From positions 54,436,001 to 54,500,000 of the forward strand of contig NC_088679.1 of NCBI RefSeq assembly GCF_950023065.1: a DNA stretch of 64,000 nt, read 5' to 3'. The position numbers and the translations under genes were made by a program. The notes under the pieces were generated by a model. The model saw nothing but the letters and a program-made list of their open reading frames with translations, was not told the DNA's origin and searched no databases. Each line of letters begins with the position of its first letter. The first letter of the stretch is position 1. Shown here one piece after another: positions 28,657 through 40,480 of the stretch. The stretch is from Planococcus citri. Its lineage: Eukaryota > Arthropoda > Insecta > Hemiptera > Pseudococcidae.

Positions 28657-28966
28657 ACGGCCATTTTGATATCTCTTGAAAATCACTGACCAAGTCTCCA
28701 CAAATCATAGGTGCTTGGTAAGTGGAAATTTTCACCTTTTTCCATCATTCACAAAATGCCGTACTCAACTCATACGGCCATTTTGATATCTCTTGAAAAT
28801 CACTGACCAAGTCTCCACAAATCATAGGTGCTTGGTAAGTGGAAATTTTCACCTTTTTCCATCATTCACAAAATGCCGTACTCAACTCATACGGCCATTT
28901 TGATATCTCTTGAGAATCACTGACCAAGTCTCCACAAATCATAGGTGCTTGGTAAGTGGAAATTTT

Positions 28967-30400
28967 TGCACCTTTTTTTCATTCACAAAGTGCCGTGCCC
29001 AACAGACAGGACAGTTCGATATTTCTTGAAAGCCACTGAATCATAGGTGCTTTGAAGGTTGAAATTTTTGCACTTTTTTTTCATTCACAAAGTGCCGTGC
29101 CCAACAGACAGGACAGTTTGATATTTCTTGAAAGCCACTGAATCATAGGTGCTTTGAAGGTTGAAATTTTTGCACTTTTTTTTCATTCACAAAGTGCCGT
29201 GCCCAACAGACAGGACAGTTCGATATTTCTTGAAAGCCACTGAATCATAGGTGCTTTGTAGGTTGGAATTTTTTCATTTTTTTTTGATTCACAAAGTGCC
29301 GTGCCCAACAGACAGGACAGTTCGATATTTCTTGAAATCCACTGAATCATAGGTGCTTTGAAGGTTGAAATTTTTGCATTTTTTTTTCATTCACAAAGTG
29401 CCGTACCCAACAGACAGGACAGTTGGATATTTCTTGGAAATCACTAATCAGGTCTCCATGAATCATAGGTGCTTTGTAGGTTGAAATTTTTGCACTTTTT
29501 TTTCATTCACAAAGTGCCGTGCCCAACAGACAGGACAGTTCGATATATCTTGAAAGCCACTGAATCATAGGTGATTTGAAGGTTGAAATTTTTGCATTTT
29601 TTTTTCATTCACAAAGTGCCGTGCCCAACAGACAGGACAGTTCGATATATCTTGAAAGCCACTGAATCATAGGTGATTTGAAGGTTGAAATTTTTGCACT
29701 TTTTTTTCATTCACAAAGTGCCGTGCCCAACAGACAGGACAGTTCGATATTTCTTGAAAGCCACTGAATCATAGGTGCTTTGAAGGTTGAAATTTTTGCA
29801 CTTTTTTTTCATTCACAAAGTGCCGTGCCCAACAAACAGGACAGTTCGATATTTCTTGAAAGCCACTGAATCATAGGTGCTTTGTAGGTTGAAATTTTTG
29901 CATTTTTTTTTCATTCACAAGGTGCCGTGCCCAACAGACAGGACAGTTCGATATTTCTTGGAAGCCACTGAATCATAGGTGCTTTGAAGGTTGAAATTTT
30001 TTTTTTTTTTTTTTTTTCACAAAGTGCCGTACCCAACAGACAGGACAGTTCGATATTTCTTGAAAGCCACTGAATCATAGGTGCTTTGTAGGTTGAAATT
30101 TTTGCATTTTTTTTTCATTCACAAAGTGCCGTACCCAACGGACAGGACAATTCCATATTTCTTGAAAGCCACTGAATCATAGGTGCTTTGTAGGTTGAAA
30201 TTTTTGCATTTTTTTTTTTTTTTTACAAAGTGCCATACCCAACAGACAGGACAGTTCGATATTTATTGAAAGCCACTGAATCATAGGTGCTTTGTAGGTT
30301 GAAATTTTTGCATTTTTTTTCATTCACAAAGTGCCGTACCCAACTGACACGCCATTTTGATATTTCTTGAAAATCACTGATCAGGTCTCCATGAATCATA
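28967..30400. repeat. Divergent array edge: about 14 monomers of about 102-103 bp
   Basis: At about 28966 the homogeneous array changes within one monomer into a related but shorter unit. Spacing of attcac is 102 bp (28981, 29083, 29185). These units lack about 14 bp corresponding to accaagtctccaca. They carry gcccaacagacaggacag in place of ctcaactcatacggcc and have T runs of variable length, longest near 30000. Two copies, near 29440 and 30376, keep a ggtctccatgaatcat segment that the others lost. The last recognisable copy fades at about 30400. Their middle part matches the rarer gctttgtagg class of the main array, so that class probably resembles the older form. The divergence suggests an array margin not reached by recent homogenisation. 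Confidence 0.93.
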
Positions 30401-30900
30401 ATTTTTAACGTCCAAAAAATCACCAAAAATTGAAGAATCAAGTTCATTAGCTAAAATTTCTGTTATGATCCGGAGTTGTTTGCGACTAATATCAAAATTC
30501 ATAAAATTTTGAAAGCTCACGTCAGCTTTGAAGTGAATAATTTTTGATCTACTGAAAATTTGATGCTAGAACTTTCAACTAGTCTTATTTAGAAAAAAAT
30601 GAAATGTAGACAAGGCTCATCGTTCTCAATTTTTTTTCGAAAGAGTAAATTTAATAAACAAAAAAGTTTACTAAAGTTCAAAAAGATGAACAAAAAAGTT
30701 ACAAAACGCGAGCAAAATATTTTAGTGTACAAAAAATCAGACAAAAAAAACAGAACATTTCAATTGAATTTTATCAAAAAAATAACGAAACAAAACATCT
30801 TAGGTACCTAGGTACCTAATTAAAATCTAATTATGAAACTTTTGATCGATACTTTGACAATTTTTCAAAAAAGCAGTAGGTACTTTTTGGCAATTACTGA
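30401..30900. other. AT-rich spacer, no gene seen
   Basis: This is very AT-rich single-copy-looking sequence with a tacctaggtacctaa motif near 30803. Short open frames here are A-rich, low in complexity and have no recognisable domain. Confidence 0.6.
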
Positions 30901-30939
30901 CAAAAAAATGAAAATTTTTTCGTAATATAATATTTGTCA

Positions 30940-31700
30940 AAAAAACGAGACCATTTCGCAACTTTTCAAAAAAAAACAAAACATTTTAATAATTTTAGAC
31001 AAAAAAAAATATAATTTTAGGCAACTTCTGCAAAAAAAAGCGAAACTTTGGACACTTTTAGCAAAAGGCAGAGCTGAAGAGTAATTTTTGGGAAAAACCG
31101 AGACTTTATTTTAGCATTGTTTCTTATAAAAGACGAGACTACTATTTTTTGGCAGAAAGGAAGATTTTGAAAATTTTAGCAAAAAGCGGGGCTTTTTTTT
31201 AGACATTCTTAGCAAAAATTAAAAAAGTAGCCTTTTGGAAATTTTCGGTTCAAAATGCTGTTTTGGGCAATTATCTGGAAAAAATCGTAATTTTGACAAG
31301 TTTAGCAAACGGCAGATCTTAGAAAAAAGAGATTTTTCAAAAAAAATGTTGAAAAAAATTCTTGTAAAAAACCAAACTTTTTTGGTGGTTGAGACAAGAC
31401 AAAATGAGAGGCATTTCAACTATTTCTGGCAGTAAGCGAGACTTTGACAATCTTAGCAAAATGCAGAGCTTTTTAGCAATAGTAGGTAAAAAAGCGAAAC
31501 TTTTATTTCAGCAAAACAAAATTGACAATTTTGGGTACATAAATGAACATTTTTGACAATTTTAGGTAAAAAGCGAGACCTTTCAGTAATTTGGAGAGAA
31601 CTGAGAATTTTTGGCGATTTTTGTGCAGAAAGCGAGATTTTGACAATTTTAGCAGAAGTCCAGACTTCGCGATTGTAACGTTGAATAGACAGTGTTACCT
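30940..31700. repeat. Decayed short tandem repeat, gacaattttagcaaaaagcg type
   Basis: A loose unit of roughly 30-60 bp recurs many times: a word like gacaattttagc followed by aaaaagcgagacttt, with variants such as aaaggcagagc, aaaaaccgagac and aaaatgcagagc. Spacing and sequence are irregular, as in an old, unhomogenised satellite. A stretch at 49690-49900 looks related, sharing ttttttggtggtt and a gcgaggcatt/gagaggcatt word. The small open frames on both strands come from the AT bias and lack coding character. Confidence 0.6.
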
Positions 31701-33872
31701 GAATCCAAAAATAATAAAAAGTGTATACGTACTTTCGCAAATGATGTATTCACTTAGGGATGTTAGATATTAATATCTTTTTTCATTTTCTTCAAAAAGT
31801 AGGCCCAAAATCACTTGATATCTTAATCATTTCATAAGTTAATACACACGCTAATTTCTTCTTTTTTTTTAGGTGATTACGAAAAAGAAGAGAAAAAAGA
31901 AACAAACTTTGATAAAAAGTGGGAGTTTTCTCATCTAGCAAACCTAAAATTATAGAGCATTTTCAACAACGTAATGATTTTTTTTCTCGTTTTGTTTACA
32001 ACTGACGATTTCCTGGCCAAAACGTGGCGGTCTTTGATACCATAAAATTAAGTCATCAAGACAACAACGATTAGGTAGACGTGAAAAAAAAATGCAACTT
32101 TCGTAAACAAGCATAGGTATACCTAGGTAAGGCACCCTACTCTACCTAATTCGTCCAACAAATTAATACAGACATGTAAAAAAAGAATTAATTTCTCTCG
32201 ACTAATTTCTTCGTATCTTTACGAAAAATACGATTCGTTCGTGCCTTCGTGGTTGAATAAAAATGAAAATGACAAATTACTGCTCGCACAGTCTATCTAA
32301 TCCATTAAATAAGCGAAAATCAACACCGATAAGATTTAAAACGACATAACATGCCATTTGTGGTAATGGTAAATGAACAAGAAGAATTTCCGGACCTGGA
32401 TCTCGACTCGAGATCGAGAGAGCGAGCAATGAGCGAAGATACGACGACGACGACGAAGACGACGCCGCCTTCATCATACCCATACCTGAACACCTAACGC
32501 CTCTCGAGAGTATTACGTCGTCGGGTCCGCATCTTGAGAACGTCTGCGGCAGACGTAGACGGTGTCTCTATACCCTTTCACAGAACAAATATCGCGAATC
32601 GCGTGTTCTTTGTAAGATCGCGAAACCACGGTTGCGAAAGCCACCGAATAATAAAGCGAGTCGATCAGTTTTGGCGGGAAGAAGTTCAGTGTCATTGTCA
32701 CGGCGAAGGTCGCAATGTTTTTCATTTTTTTTTCTCTCCTTACTACGCTGCTTATATTTCAACTACGACTACGACTATGAAACACATTGCTGGCTATTAA
32801 ATGCGTAAAACCTTGTACTGGCCGTTTACATATACTTAAGGTGAAGATTACTAGTACAAAGAAGTTACTTTGTAGCATGCATATGTGCTAGGCCGAGCAT
32901 ATTTTCGATATGAAACAAAATAATTAATGTAATTCTCGACGTGACGCGCCGCCGCATGAATTATAATCCGACGAAAAAAAAGATCTAACGCAATTACTCC
33001 ATCACGTAATTTGTTCTACAAGGGTGTTAGAAATATGGGAACCACGTTTTGAAAAACGACAAAAAAAAATTGTACGTGAAATTACGCAAATAAGCGACCG
33101 TATCGCAGACGTAGACGGGCCAGAATACGAAATGCATAACGTTATTTTAACCCTTCGAATATCAATGTCAGCGCCGTCGTGCCTCCATCGTGCCCAGTTT
33201 TATCCTTGAGGAGACGACTAAATACTCGTCTAATTATCGCATTTCTCATAATTAGCCAATTCCTGGGAGCTTTGAACTGACGAGTGATACTTCCAAATTT
33301 GGTACGAATAATTTGCCTCTATCAATGTACAGTACACGCAGTAATATATGATCTACTCGTATTTCGAAACAGTGTCAAGTTCAAGGGCTGTCAAATGATA
33401 TGTACTGCACAGTTTAGTTCTAACTTGAGGTTCAGTCCCGAGAGACCATTTCAAACAAATATCCGGATAATTATTCTATTTTTTTTTTCGCACGTTTTGT
33501 AGAAACCTATTAGGTTAACAAATTTAGAACATATTGACTAGAAGATAACTGAAAATTTGTTATTTTTCTATACTTGTTTTCTTATATACGATAAAATTTA
33601 TAGGTACGACTTTTTTTTATCGTTTTAATTATTTTGTTTTTCTACGTTTTCCAATGTTGGTGTTGTTGTGTAGGGGAATGTTATCGAATAACAAAATCTT
33701 CGGTTTCTCAAACAGTTTCCACGCTAAGGGGTAGGTGGATAGGCAATTGTTCCATCATCACTCATCAGGGAAACATTCTAACCAAGTCCCTTCAGGCCAC
33801 CACTTCCAAATCAATTCCTTCGATATTTTGACTACTGAGTCAAGATGGTGATTTGATTCGTGATTTGAATTA
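31700..33872. other. AT-rich intergenic DNA with a GC-richer patch near 32270-32800
   Basis: No gene is supported. Between about 32380 and 32740 the base composition rises and there are short simple repeats of gacgac/gaagac type and a ctcgactcgagatcgagag word. Overlapping open frames of 60-90 codons exist on both strands, with no domain and no consistent coding signal. The patch could be a promoter region or a remnant exon. I cannot decide, and I call no gene. Confidence 0.5.
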
Positions 33873-34589
33873 CACTAGGCAACAATTTTTGACCTTTTTT
33901 TTGTTTTCGGGTTGAAAATGCGCTTAATCGATAGTTTAGACCCTAAAACAAAAAACAGAGTGGGATTTTTCAATTTGAGTTGTTTTTGTGGTCAGGAGAG
34001 ATGATCAAAGTTGCAAAAATGGCCGTTTTTGCCCTATTTCACGAGTTTGTGGCGACATCAGTATTAGGTTTCAAAAAAAACCAAGGTCATATTCGGATTC
34101 TACGCACTTTTTCAAGTAAACATCTTTACCGGATTTTTGATTTTCGAACATTCAAGCGCATACGGAAGATTTTCGTTTGTAACACGAGATTTTTACTGCA
34201 CGAGAACCTCGCCCGCGCGAGCACGGTTCCGCGCCACAATTACGTCGTGGAGTAACGCCAGCGTCGCGCGCTCCGAGTTTTAGAATATGTTACAAACAAA
34301 AATCTTCCGTATGCGCTTGAATGTTCGAAAATCAAAAATCCGGTAAAGAAGTTTACTTGAAAAAGTGCGTAGAATCCGAATATGACCTTGGTTTTTTTTT
34401 AAACCTAATACTGATGTCGCCACAAACTCGTGAAATAGGGCAAAAACGGCCATTTTTGCAACTTTGATCATCTCCCCTGACTACAAAAACAACTCAAATT
34501 GAAAAACCTCACTCTGTTTTTTGTTTTAGGGTCTAAACTATCGATTAAGCCCATTTTCAACCCGAAAACAAATATGCCGTTGCCTAGTG
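33873..34589. mobile_element. Foldback (long inverted repeat) DNA element, 717 bp
   Basis: The segment starts cactaggcaac and ends gttgcctagtg, and is flanked on both sides by TTA, which fits a 3-bp target duplication. Inside the 11-bp ends the arms diverge for about 20 nt. They then stay near-complementary for about 300 bp (33873-34183 against 34289-34589). The arms surround an unpaired, GC-richer core of about 105 bp with many CpG dinucleotides. Both arms therefore give almost the same 60-residue peptide on opposite strands. This is arm symmetry, not evidence of a gene. No transposase is present, so the element is non-autonomous. TTA duplication suits PIF/Harbinger-type or CACTA-type transposition; the family is not established. 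Confidence 0.85.
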
Positions 34590-34960
34590 TTATTTTTTTA
34601 GCAGTGATTCGCGATTTATGGCCACAAATCAGGTTCATGCATCATTTTTTGCTCCCTGTTCTCTTCATTTAACGATATCACCTTTGAATTTTCAAACATT
34701 TTACTTACTCCAATTTTGAGATGCTTTAGCTTTATTGAATTTAAATTTTTGCAAAATTTATTTCACTTTGATGATATTTGATCTATTTTATTGAAATGTT
34801 TCATAATCTACGCAATTTTACAAGGCGTCTAAGAAAACTCCCAGACAAAAAATCATGACTTTTTCATGACCTATTTTTAACATTTTTACCGCATGAAAAT
34901 CCCGCCCCCCCCCCCAAAAAATGAAGTAATCAACTCGAAACTGCACGAATTTTTTTCAAT
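34590..34960. other. AT-rich spacer with a poly-C tract
   Basis: AT-rich sequence with no gene. A run of about 13 C lies near 34903-34915, followed by an A run. Confidence 0.5.
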
Positions 34961-36240
34961 TTATAGGCAAGTAGGTACTTTAGGATTTTTTGAACAAATT
35001 TATTATTTTTTTTTCATTTTATAGGGTTTTTCAAAAATTTTTAAGTGTGTTTCGAGCAAAATTCATGTTTTTTTTTATGACTTTCATGTCCATTAGACAT
35101 CCGTTTTAACAAAATTTTACTCAAATTCTGAAATATCTAATTGATTTTTGGTCACTTTCAATTGTTGTTATGTCACTTGAAGAAGTTTTAACATCGTTTT
35201 ATGCAATTTTTAGCTAAAATTTGTCAAAATTCTGCCCATTTTTTCGGTAATTTCCGGAGTGCTTGATATTATTTTTGAAAAATTTCATAGATATTTTTGC
35301 GATATTTTACTAAAATTTCCAGGTATTTCAACAACCTTTGTGACAATTCAACAAATTTTCAAGCAATTTTTGCAATGTTTGCTGAATTTCAAGTAAAGTG
35401 ATTTTAAGAAGTCAATTTGACAAATATAATATTTTTTACGATTTTGAATTTTTGATAAATTTTCACGTCATTCAGGTGACTTTTGCAAGCATCAGTTTTT
35501 TTTTTATGTTTTCAGGTCATTCAAACAAGTTTTAACAATGTTTCAAGCTATTTTTGCAATATTTTACTGAAATTTCGAGTAATTTCAACAATTTTCATAA
35601 ATCATGACATTTTAGCAAATTTTTAAGAAATTTTCTCAAAGTTTGCTAAATTGCGCTGATTTTTCGTTTATTTTTATGGCAGTTTTCAATAACTTCGATC
35701 TGCAGAAAAGTCAGTCTGACTTCTGACTTGACATATTTTATACATTCTGCAATTTTGACAAATTTTCACGCAATTTAGGTAATTTTTGCAAGTATTTACT
35801 CAAATTTCGAGGAATTTCATCAAGTTTTTTATCGTTTCTTTGATGTTTTTATATCATTCCAACTAGTTTTAACAAAGTTTTAAGCAACTGTTGTAAAATT
35901 TTGCGAAATTTCATTGAAATTCCATTAATTTTTGGAAGCATTCGAGTGCTTTTTGTGTCAATTTTTTTACAGTCATTATGATGCCTACTATGTGATTTTT
36001 TCATTTTTTTCCAATTTTGATAATATTTGACCAATTTTGCGTAATTTTAACACTTTTTTTGGGCCCTTGAACATTTTTGCAATATTTTCATCAACTTTCA
36101 AGATGTTTTATCAATTTTCAGTTTATTTCAAGTGGTTTTGTGACGAATTATCATCAAGCAATTTTTGCAAAACTTTTCTCAAATATGCTGATTTTCTTTT
36201 TAAGTAAGTATGGTAATTTTCAATCATGTGACTTCAATTT
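34960..36240. repeat. Decayed tandem repeat, period about 340 bp
   Basis: Diverged copies of a block containing gtcattcaaacaagttttaac begin at about 35172, 35516 and 35853, so the spacing is 344 and 337. Each is followed by a tttaagcaatttttgcaat-like stretch and by ttactgaaatttcgagtaat-like words. A partial further copy with a tgctgatttt word lies near 36190. Identity by eye is low, with many indels. This is an old tandem duplication or decayed satellite without coding content. Confidence 0.55.
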
Positions 36241-36379
36241 AGTATATAGTTTGTATCAGACTTAGGGCTATTTCGCAGTCTTCGAAATCAGATTCTTTCA
36301 GTTTCGATTGCCATAAAAATAATCGGATTCCTCCAGAAATGATAAAAAATTTCGTAAGAAATCTAAAATTCCATGGAAA

Positions 36380-36750
36380 ATTTTTCTTGAACATTTTTGA
36401 AATATTTCGAGCTCAAATTTAGGTCACGATTTCTCAAGTTTCTGAAAAAAGTGTCATACAAACTGTTTAAAGGGTTTAAAATATCCGCAGAAAATCAAAT
36501 ATTTCAACAGAAATGTTCTTTGATCATTTTAGGAGAATTTTGAGCCCAAAATTGTATTACAATTTTTTCCATTGAAGAAAAAGCGTTATAAAACCTATCA
36601 CAATGAGTTGAAATTTTTGCAAAAAATCAAAAATTCTCTATTCCAACTTATTTTGAGCATTTTTGAGAAATTTTGATCTCAAAATTGAGTGGTAATTACG
36701 TGAATTTCTGAGAAAATCAGTCAAGTTTTAAGTTGCAAGTTTTAATGATG
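36380..36750. repeat. Decayed tandem repeat, period about 130 bp, three copies
   Basis: The words ctcaaatttaggtcacgat (near 36412), cccaaaattgtattacaat (near 36545) and ctcaaaattgagtggtaat (near 36674) are spaced about 130 bp apart. Each is preceded by a gaacatttttgaaatattt-like word. Three diverged copies can be recognised, with no open frame of interest. Confidence 0.5.
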
Positions 36751-39700
36751 CTGAAAAAAAATTTGGTCGAAATTTTAATCTACAAATATGTGATGTGTCA
36801 CATGACATTTTTTCGAAAATCTCAAAAATCATGACTCAATTTTGGGTACAAACAATTTTTACAGTTTTTATGACAAGTTGATTTTTTCAAATTGGTAGAA
36901 ATCTTACGAAAATCCGAAAAACATAACACGTAGGTATTAAAATGGATGCAGTCTTTTTTGAAACGAAAATTTTATTTTGAGAATGGGTGTGTTTTTGACT
37001 TGGAAATTAATGATATTGCAATGCATTGAATTTTTTTCAGTTTTCATAAAGTCAAACTTGATATCCAAAAGTCAGTTACGAGTATCAACTTGACTCAGAA
37101 TATCGGGAATCGATCATTTTTCTCAAATATCAACTTAAAAACCTGAAACACTGCTTGGAAAGTTTTCAAAAGTCTGAAAAAATGCCAAAAACTCATAAAA
37201 AAAATAGAAATTTCATCAAATTACTCGTACCTACTTATCGAAACTTTTTTTTACGTCCAAAATGTTTTTTAAGCGTTTAAAAAATAACGATGAAAACTTC
37301 AAACTAAAAAATTGAGTATACCCAAAATTCTCGAATTTTGAAATCTTTCGATAATTTGAAACACTTTAAATTCACATTCTCTTCGAATCGATCGACGAAT
37401 CAACTCTCAGCATCACACATGGGCACAAAAGATCATCTCAAATCGATAAAATCCATTCCACCGATGTTTTTCATCGAGAATACAGCATTTTTAAAATACT
37501 TCGATTACATTCGCCCGGCAAATTGTAAATCATTCCTCATAATATAATTTTAATGGGGGTAATTCCAGCACGTGATCATTCTACTCCATTCATTATTAAA
37601 ACTCAGTATCTTGATTCTAGGAGACATTCTTCATCGTAAATCATCATTTGTCCTTATTAGAAGACGGCAAGAGGACAAGACGCGACGCGCGCTCCTTTTC
37701 ATATACGAGGTAGGTAGAGGTACACCAAAGGTAAGGTATTTATGTACACGAACATGTACGTGCGCAGGCCATTATTCTTATTCTTTGCGAAACGTCGAAC
37801 AGGAAGAAGTCAAGTTCAAGGGATATAAACAAGATTATCACTGAGGGTGTATGCATCCCTTCGGGCAAGGCAAGGCTATAGTACGTATCAAAACACCACC
37901 TGAACAATCAAACTAAACCGGTTGAGAGCAAGCTACGAAATCCACAACATATCGAATACCAAAATTTTAATTCTTGTCGCCGTTTTTCATCCCTTTCTGT
38001 AATTAATTCTTATAACAATGGGGAGAGCATCCATCGTTCTAAAACTACGCACGTAAAAGTAAACAAACCGATTTTATAAATCAGAGAAGTAAAATCACCT
38101 GTTCGCTTGTTCAGTAGTAGTCTTCGGTTGCTGCGCGATAGTGTAGGTAATTTGCTGCTATCGATACAATCATATAGGTAATGCTTGTACATTCATCTGA
38201 AAAAAAACACAATCGACCGGGTTATTTTTCATTTAAGAGTTAATAAATAAGTAATGAACAATGAACGAGTACGAGTTGGAGAAATAAAAAGTACGTAGTC
38301 TTCAACCTATATTTATGAACAGAACAGTGATATATTGTAGAAACCTGTTAGTTTTTTTGAATAAAGATTGAAAAAAAAAAGAATACTAGGCCTTGTGCCT
38401 TTCGCTTAAGGGCATTGTAGATCAACAGCACGCGAGTAAACCATTAAATGATGGTCACAGACAAACCATCTGCTTTGTACCAAGGTATACATAGGTAGGC
38501 ATAACTTTATACTTCTTTTCGTTTTCTTGAAGCGCAGGTGTCGTAGTCAGTTGCTTACCGCTCTCTGTACTTACATGTTTATTCCTAATTACCGTCATTA
38601 TATTGGCTGACGAAGCTAACCCGATACCTAAGAATTGCTTTTTAAGATGAAAAAACTATAAAAATGTACTCGAAACATCTGCCATTTTAAATGATACATT
38701 AAAATTATAGAAAGAATGCCCGTATATATGTGAGCACCAATAAACTAGTTGAAATTTTTTTTGCTCCTTAATACGGTTCCAAAATGAGTGAAAAAAACCA
38801 CACACCATTATCTCCCTAATCGGCGGTTTTTTCACCAACTTCAAAATATTTTCTTAATATGGAACCCGTTAAGATTAGCGGAAAAAAATCTTCGGTAAGT
38901 CGGTATTTGTCCGAATTTGCGAGACAAAAATCATCTAAGCTGTTTGACTTGTTTTTCAATCCCTATCTATTTTTTCTAACATCCTTGATGTTACAGTTAT
39001 AGAGGCTTTTCTGTAGTGTGAAAAATCCCACTTTAACCCCTTTTAGTTACGTAGAACGTATTGCGAGAATTAATTACAAAGTCTGCATTTTCCTAATTAG
39101 ATTACCAATTTCTAACGTACAGTAACTGAAACTTACAAACAGTAGATAAAACAAATTTAATTACTCGTGTATACGAACTGAGATCGCATTTCATGGTAAC
39201 TTTCTGTATACCACAGTAACTCGTATACCAGTACTATTTTATAATCAAATTATGCATCAAAAGGTAACTTAACGACAACACAATAGGTGCCTTAACTAGC
39301 GGAAATGCTTCGACAAAAAATGTAAAAAATACCATACATTTTTTTAAACCAATGAGTCGTCTAAATGAGACACCGAATCAATTAGCTTTTCCAGGAAGAC
39401 TGGGAAATGTGTTTCGCGTTTCTGGTTAATTATTCATCCGTCTAAATTCTCGGATTTTTAACAGCATCACACGCTTAGCCGGTTGTTTTGCTGATGGAAT
39501 AATCCCAAATTTATTAAGCAGCTGGGTATTGCGAAAAAAAAAATAACTGATAAGGAACCACATGAGATATTGAAGTACAAGGAAATATGATATGACAATT
39601 TTTTTTCGTTATTTTAAAAATGTAGGTCGATCGTAAATGATTAGATACAACGACGACGAATGTCTCTTTTTTTTTTTTTTTTTTTTTTAAGGAAAATACG

Positions 39701-40480
39701 TAAATTATTTATCAGAATGGAATATTTCATCTGGACAGAAGCAGATTATATGTGACATATGTTTGAAAAATTAATTTCGAAAAAGAAGTGCGAATATAGG
39801 AGGAAATGATAAGTGCAAAAAAAATGTAATGGTTGAGTAGATGATACGAGAGGAGATTTGCTTTATACGTAAATAATCAAATTTAAACAGACAGTTTCAA
39901 ACTGTTTTAAATTATTTAATTTTTGGTTTCTTTGCTATAATATTCAGAGGATAGAGATACTTGGAACAAATTTTCAAAAGGTAAAAAACTTTTTTAGAGA
40001 GAAAGGTAGGATGTTTTTTTCTAAGGGAAAATTTTGTATAAAAATCTGTTTTTTGGATCTCGAAAATTGAAAAAAAATTCTGATAATTTTTGAAAATTTT
40101 GAACATTTTATTTCCAAAGCAGGCAGTTTTCAGAAAAACTAAACGTAAGGTTTTCTCTTTTTGGAAAATCAAAATAGAGGAAGTGACCGCTGACGTCCCA
40201 ATCAGCATAAATGGCACTTCGTGAGGTGCCTTCAAGGCAGTACGGATATCTACCCAACATTACATTCATTGATTGACTATTTTTCATTTTGAAGGAGTTG
40301 AAATCCATTTTGAATTTCATCATGATTGTTGGAGATTGATTTTTAGGTGCTTACAAGGAAGGTTTTCAAAGCTAAAAAGTATTTTTTGATTTTTGGTGAA
40401 TTTTTAAAAATCAACGGTTCAAAAATGAGAAAAAATAAAATAAAATTTCATCAAACTGACCCGCAAAGCTGAAATTTTTT
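36750..40480. other. AT-rich intergenic DNA, no supported gene
   Basis: I see no recognisable protein domain, RNA gene or mobile element. Notable items are an AATAAAG followed by a 10-A run near 38360-38380, which could be the 3' end of a retroposed copy but has no identifiable body, and a T run of more than 20 at about 39667-39688. A small GC-richer patch lies at 40195-40250 with two overlapping short inverted repeats, ggcacttcgtgaggtgcc and tgccttcaaggca. The open frames of 60-107 codons here are low-complexity or overlap one another on opposite strands. Confidence 0.5.

Larger units (their letters stand above)
1..28966. repeat. Satellite DNA array, 117/121-bp monomer, about 245 copies
   Basis: A head-to-tail tandem array begins in phase at base 1 and continues without interruption. 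The phase word attttgatat recurs at 1, 118 and 235, giving a 117-bp unit. A second length class of 121 bp carries a 4-bp insertion that turns gccgtactcaac into gccgtacctactcaac. A rare 118-bp class has one extra C (caccctttttcc). Two sequence classes differ in the middle of the unit. About 19 monomers read gctttgtaggttgaaattc with a long T run; the rest read gcttggtaagtggaaattt followed by caccttt. Other diagnostic variants (ctct for ttct, gagaatc, aagtatcc, gatattt, cacacgg, cataggg) recur in fixed orders, which shows higher-order organisation. Copies are nearly identical, so the array is homogenised. There is no long open frame and no inserted mobile element. The left end is outside the window. 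Whether it is centromeric, subtelomeric or interstitial cannot be told from sequence. Confidence 0.98.

Noticed and set aside
1..28966. CRISPR-like array of repeats
   Set aside because: The repeated unit fills the whole period with no unique spacers, and the context is eukaryotic. It is a satellite.
32277..32800. Several overlapping frames in the GC-richer patch near 32.5 kb
   Set aside because: Frames on both strands compete, with simple-repeat content (poly-Ser from tcg/tcc repeats) and no domain. It was kept only as a possible regulatory patch.
33873..33877. Assignment of the foldback element to the CACTA superfamily from its first five bases
   Set aside because: CACTA at the end and a 3-bp TTA flank fit, but PIF/Harbinger also makes TWA duplications and there is no transposase; superfamily left open.
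33980..34471. Two near-identical small proteins on opposite strands (33980-34255 plus, 34280-34471 minus)
   Set aside because: They are the two arms of the foldback element read in mirror frames; identity is due to arm symmetry, not to a gene pair.
38340..38385. Possible processed retrocopy end (AATAAAG then A run)
   Set aside because: No upstream coding or LINE sequence and no target duplication could be identified.
38389..38401. taggccttgtgcc shared in inverse with 50105-50117
   Set aside because: A 13-base match alone is expected by chance between positions in a 64-kb window; flanks do not match.
39912..40323. Overlapping minus-strand frames of 107 and 71 codons
   Set aside because: Two different frames cover the same DNA, the C-terminal part is low-complexity, and no family is recognised.
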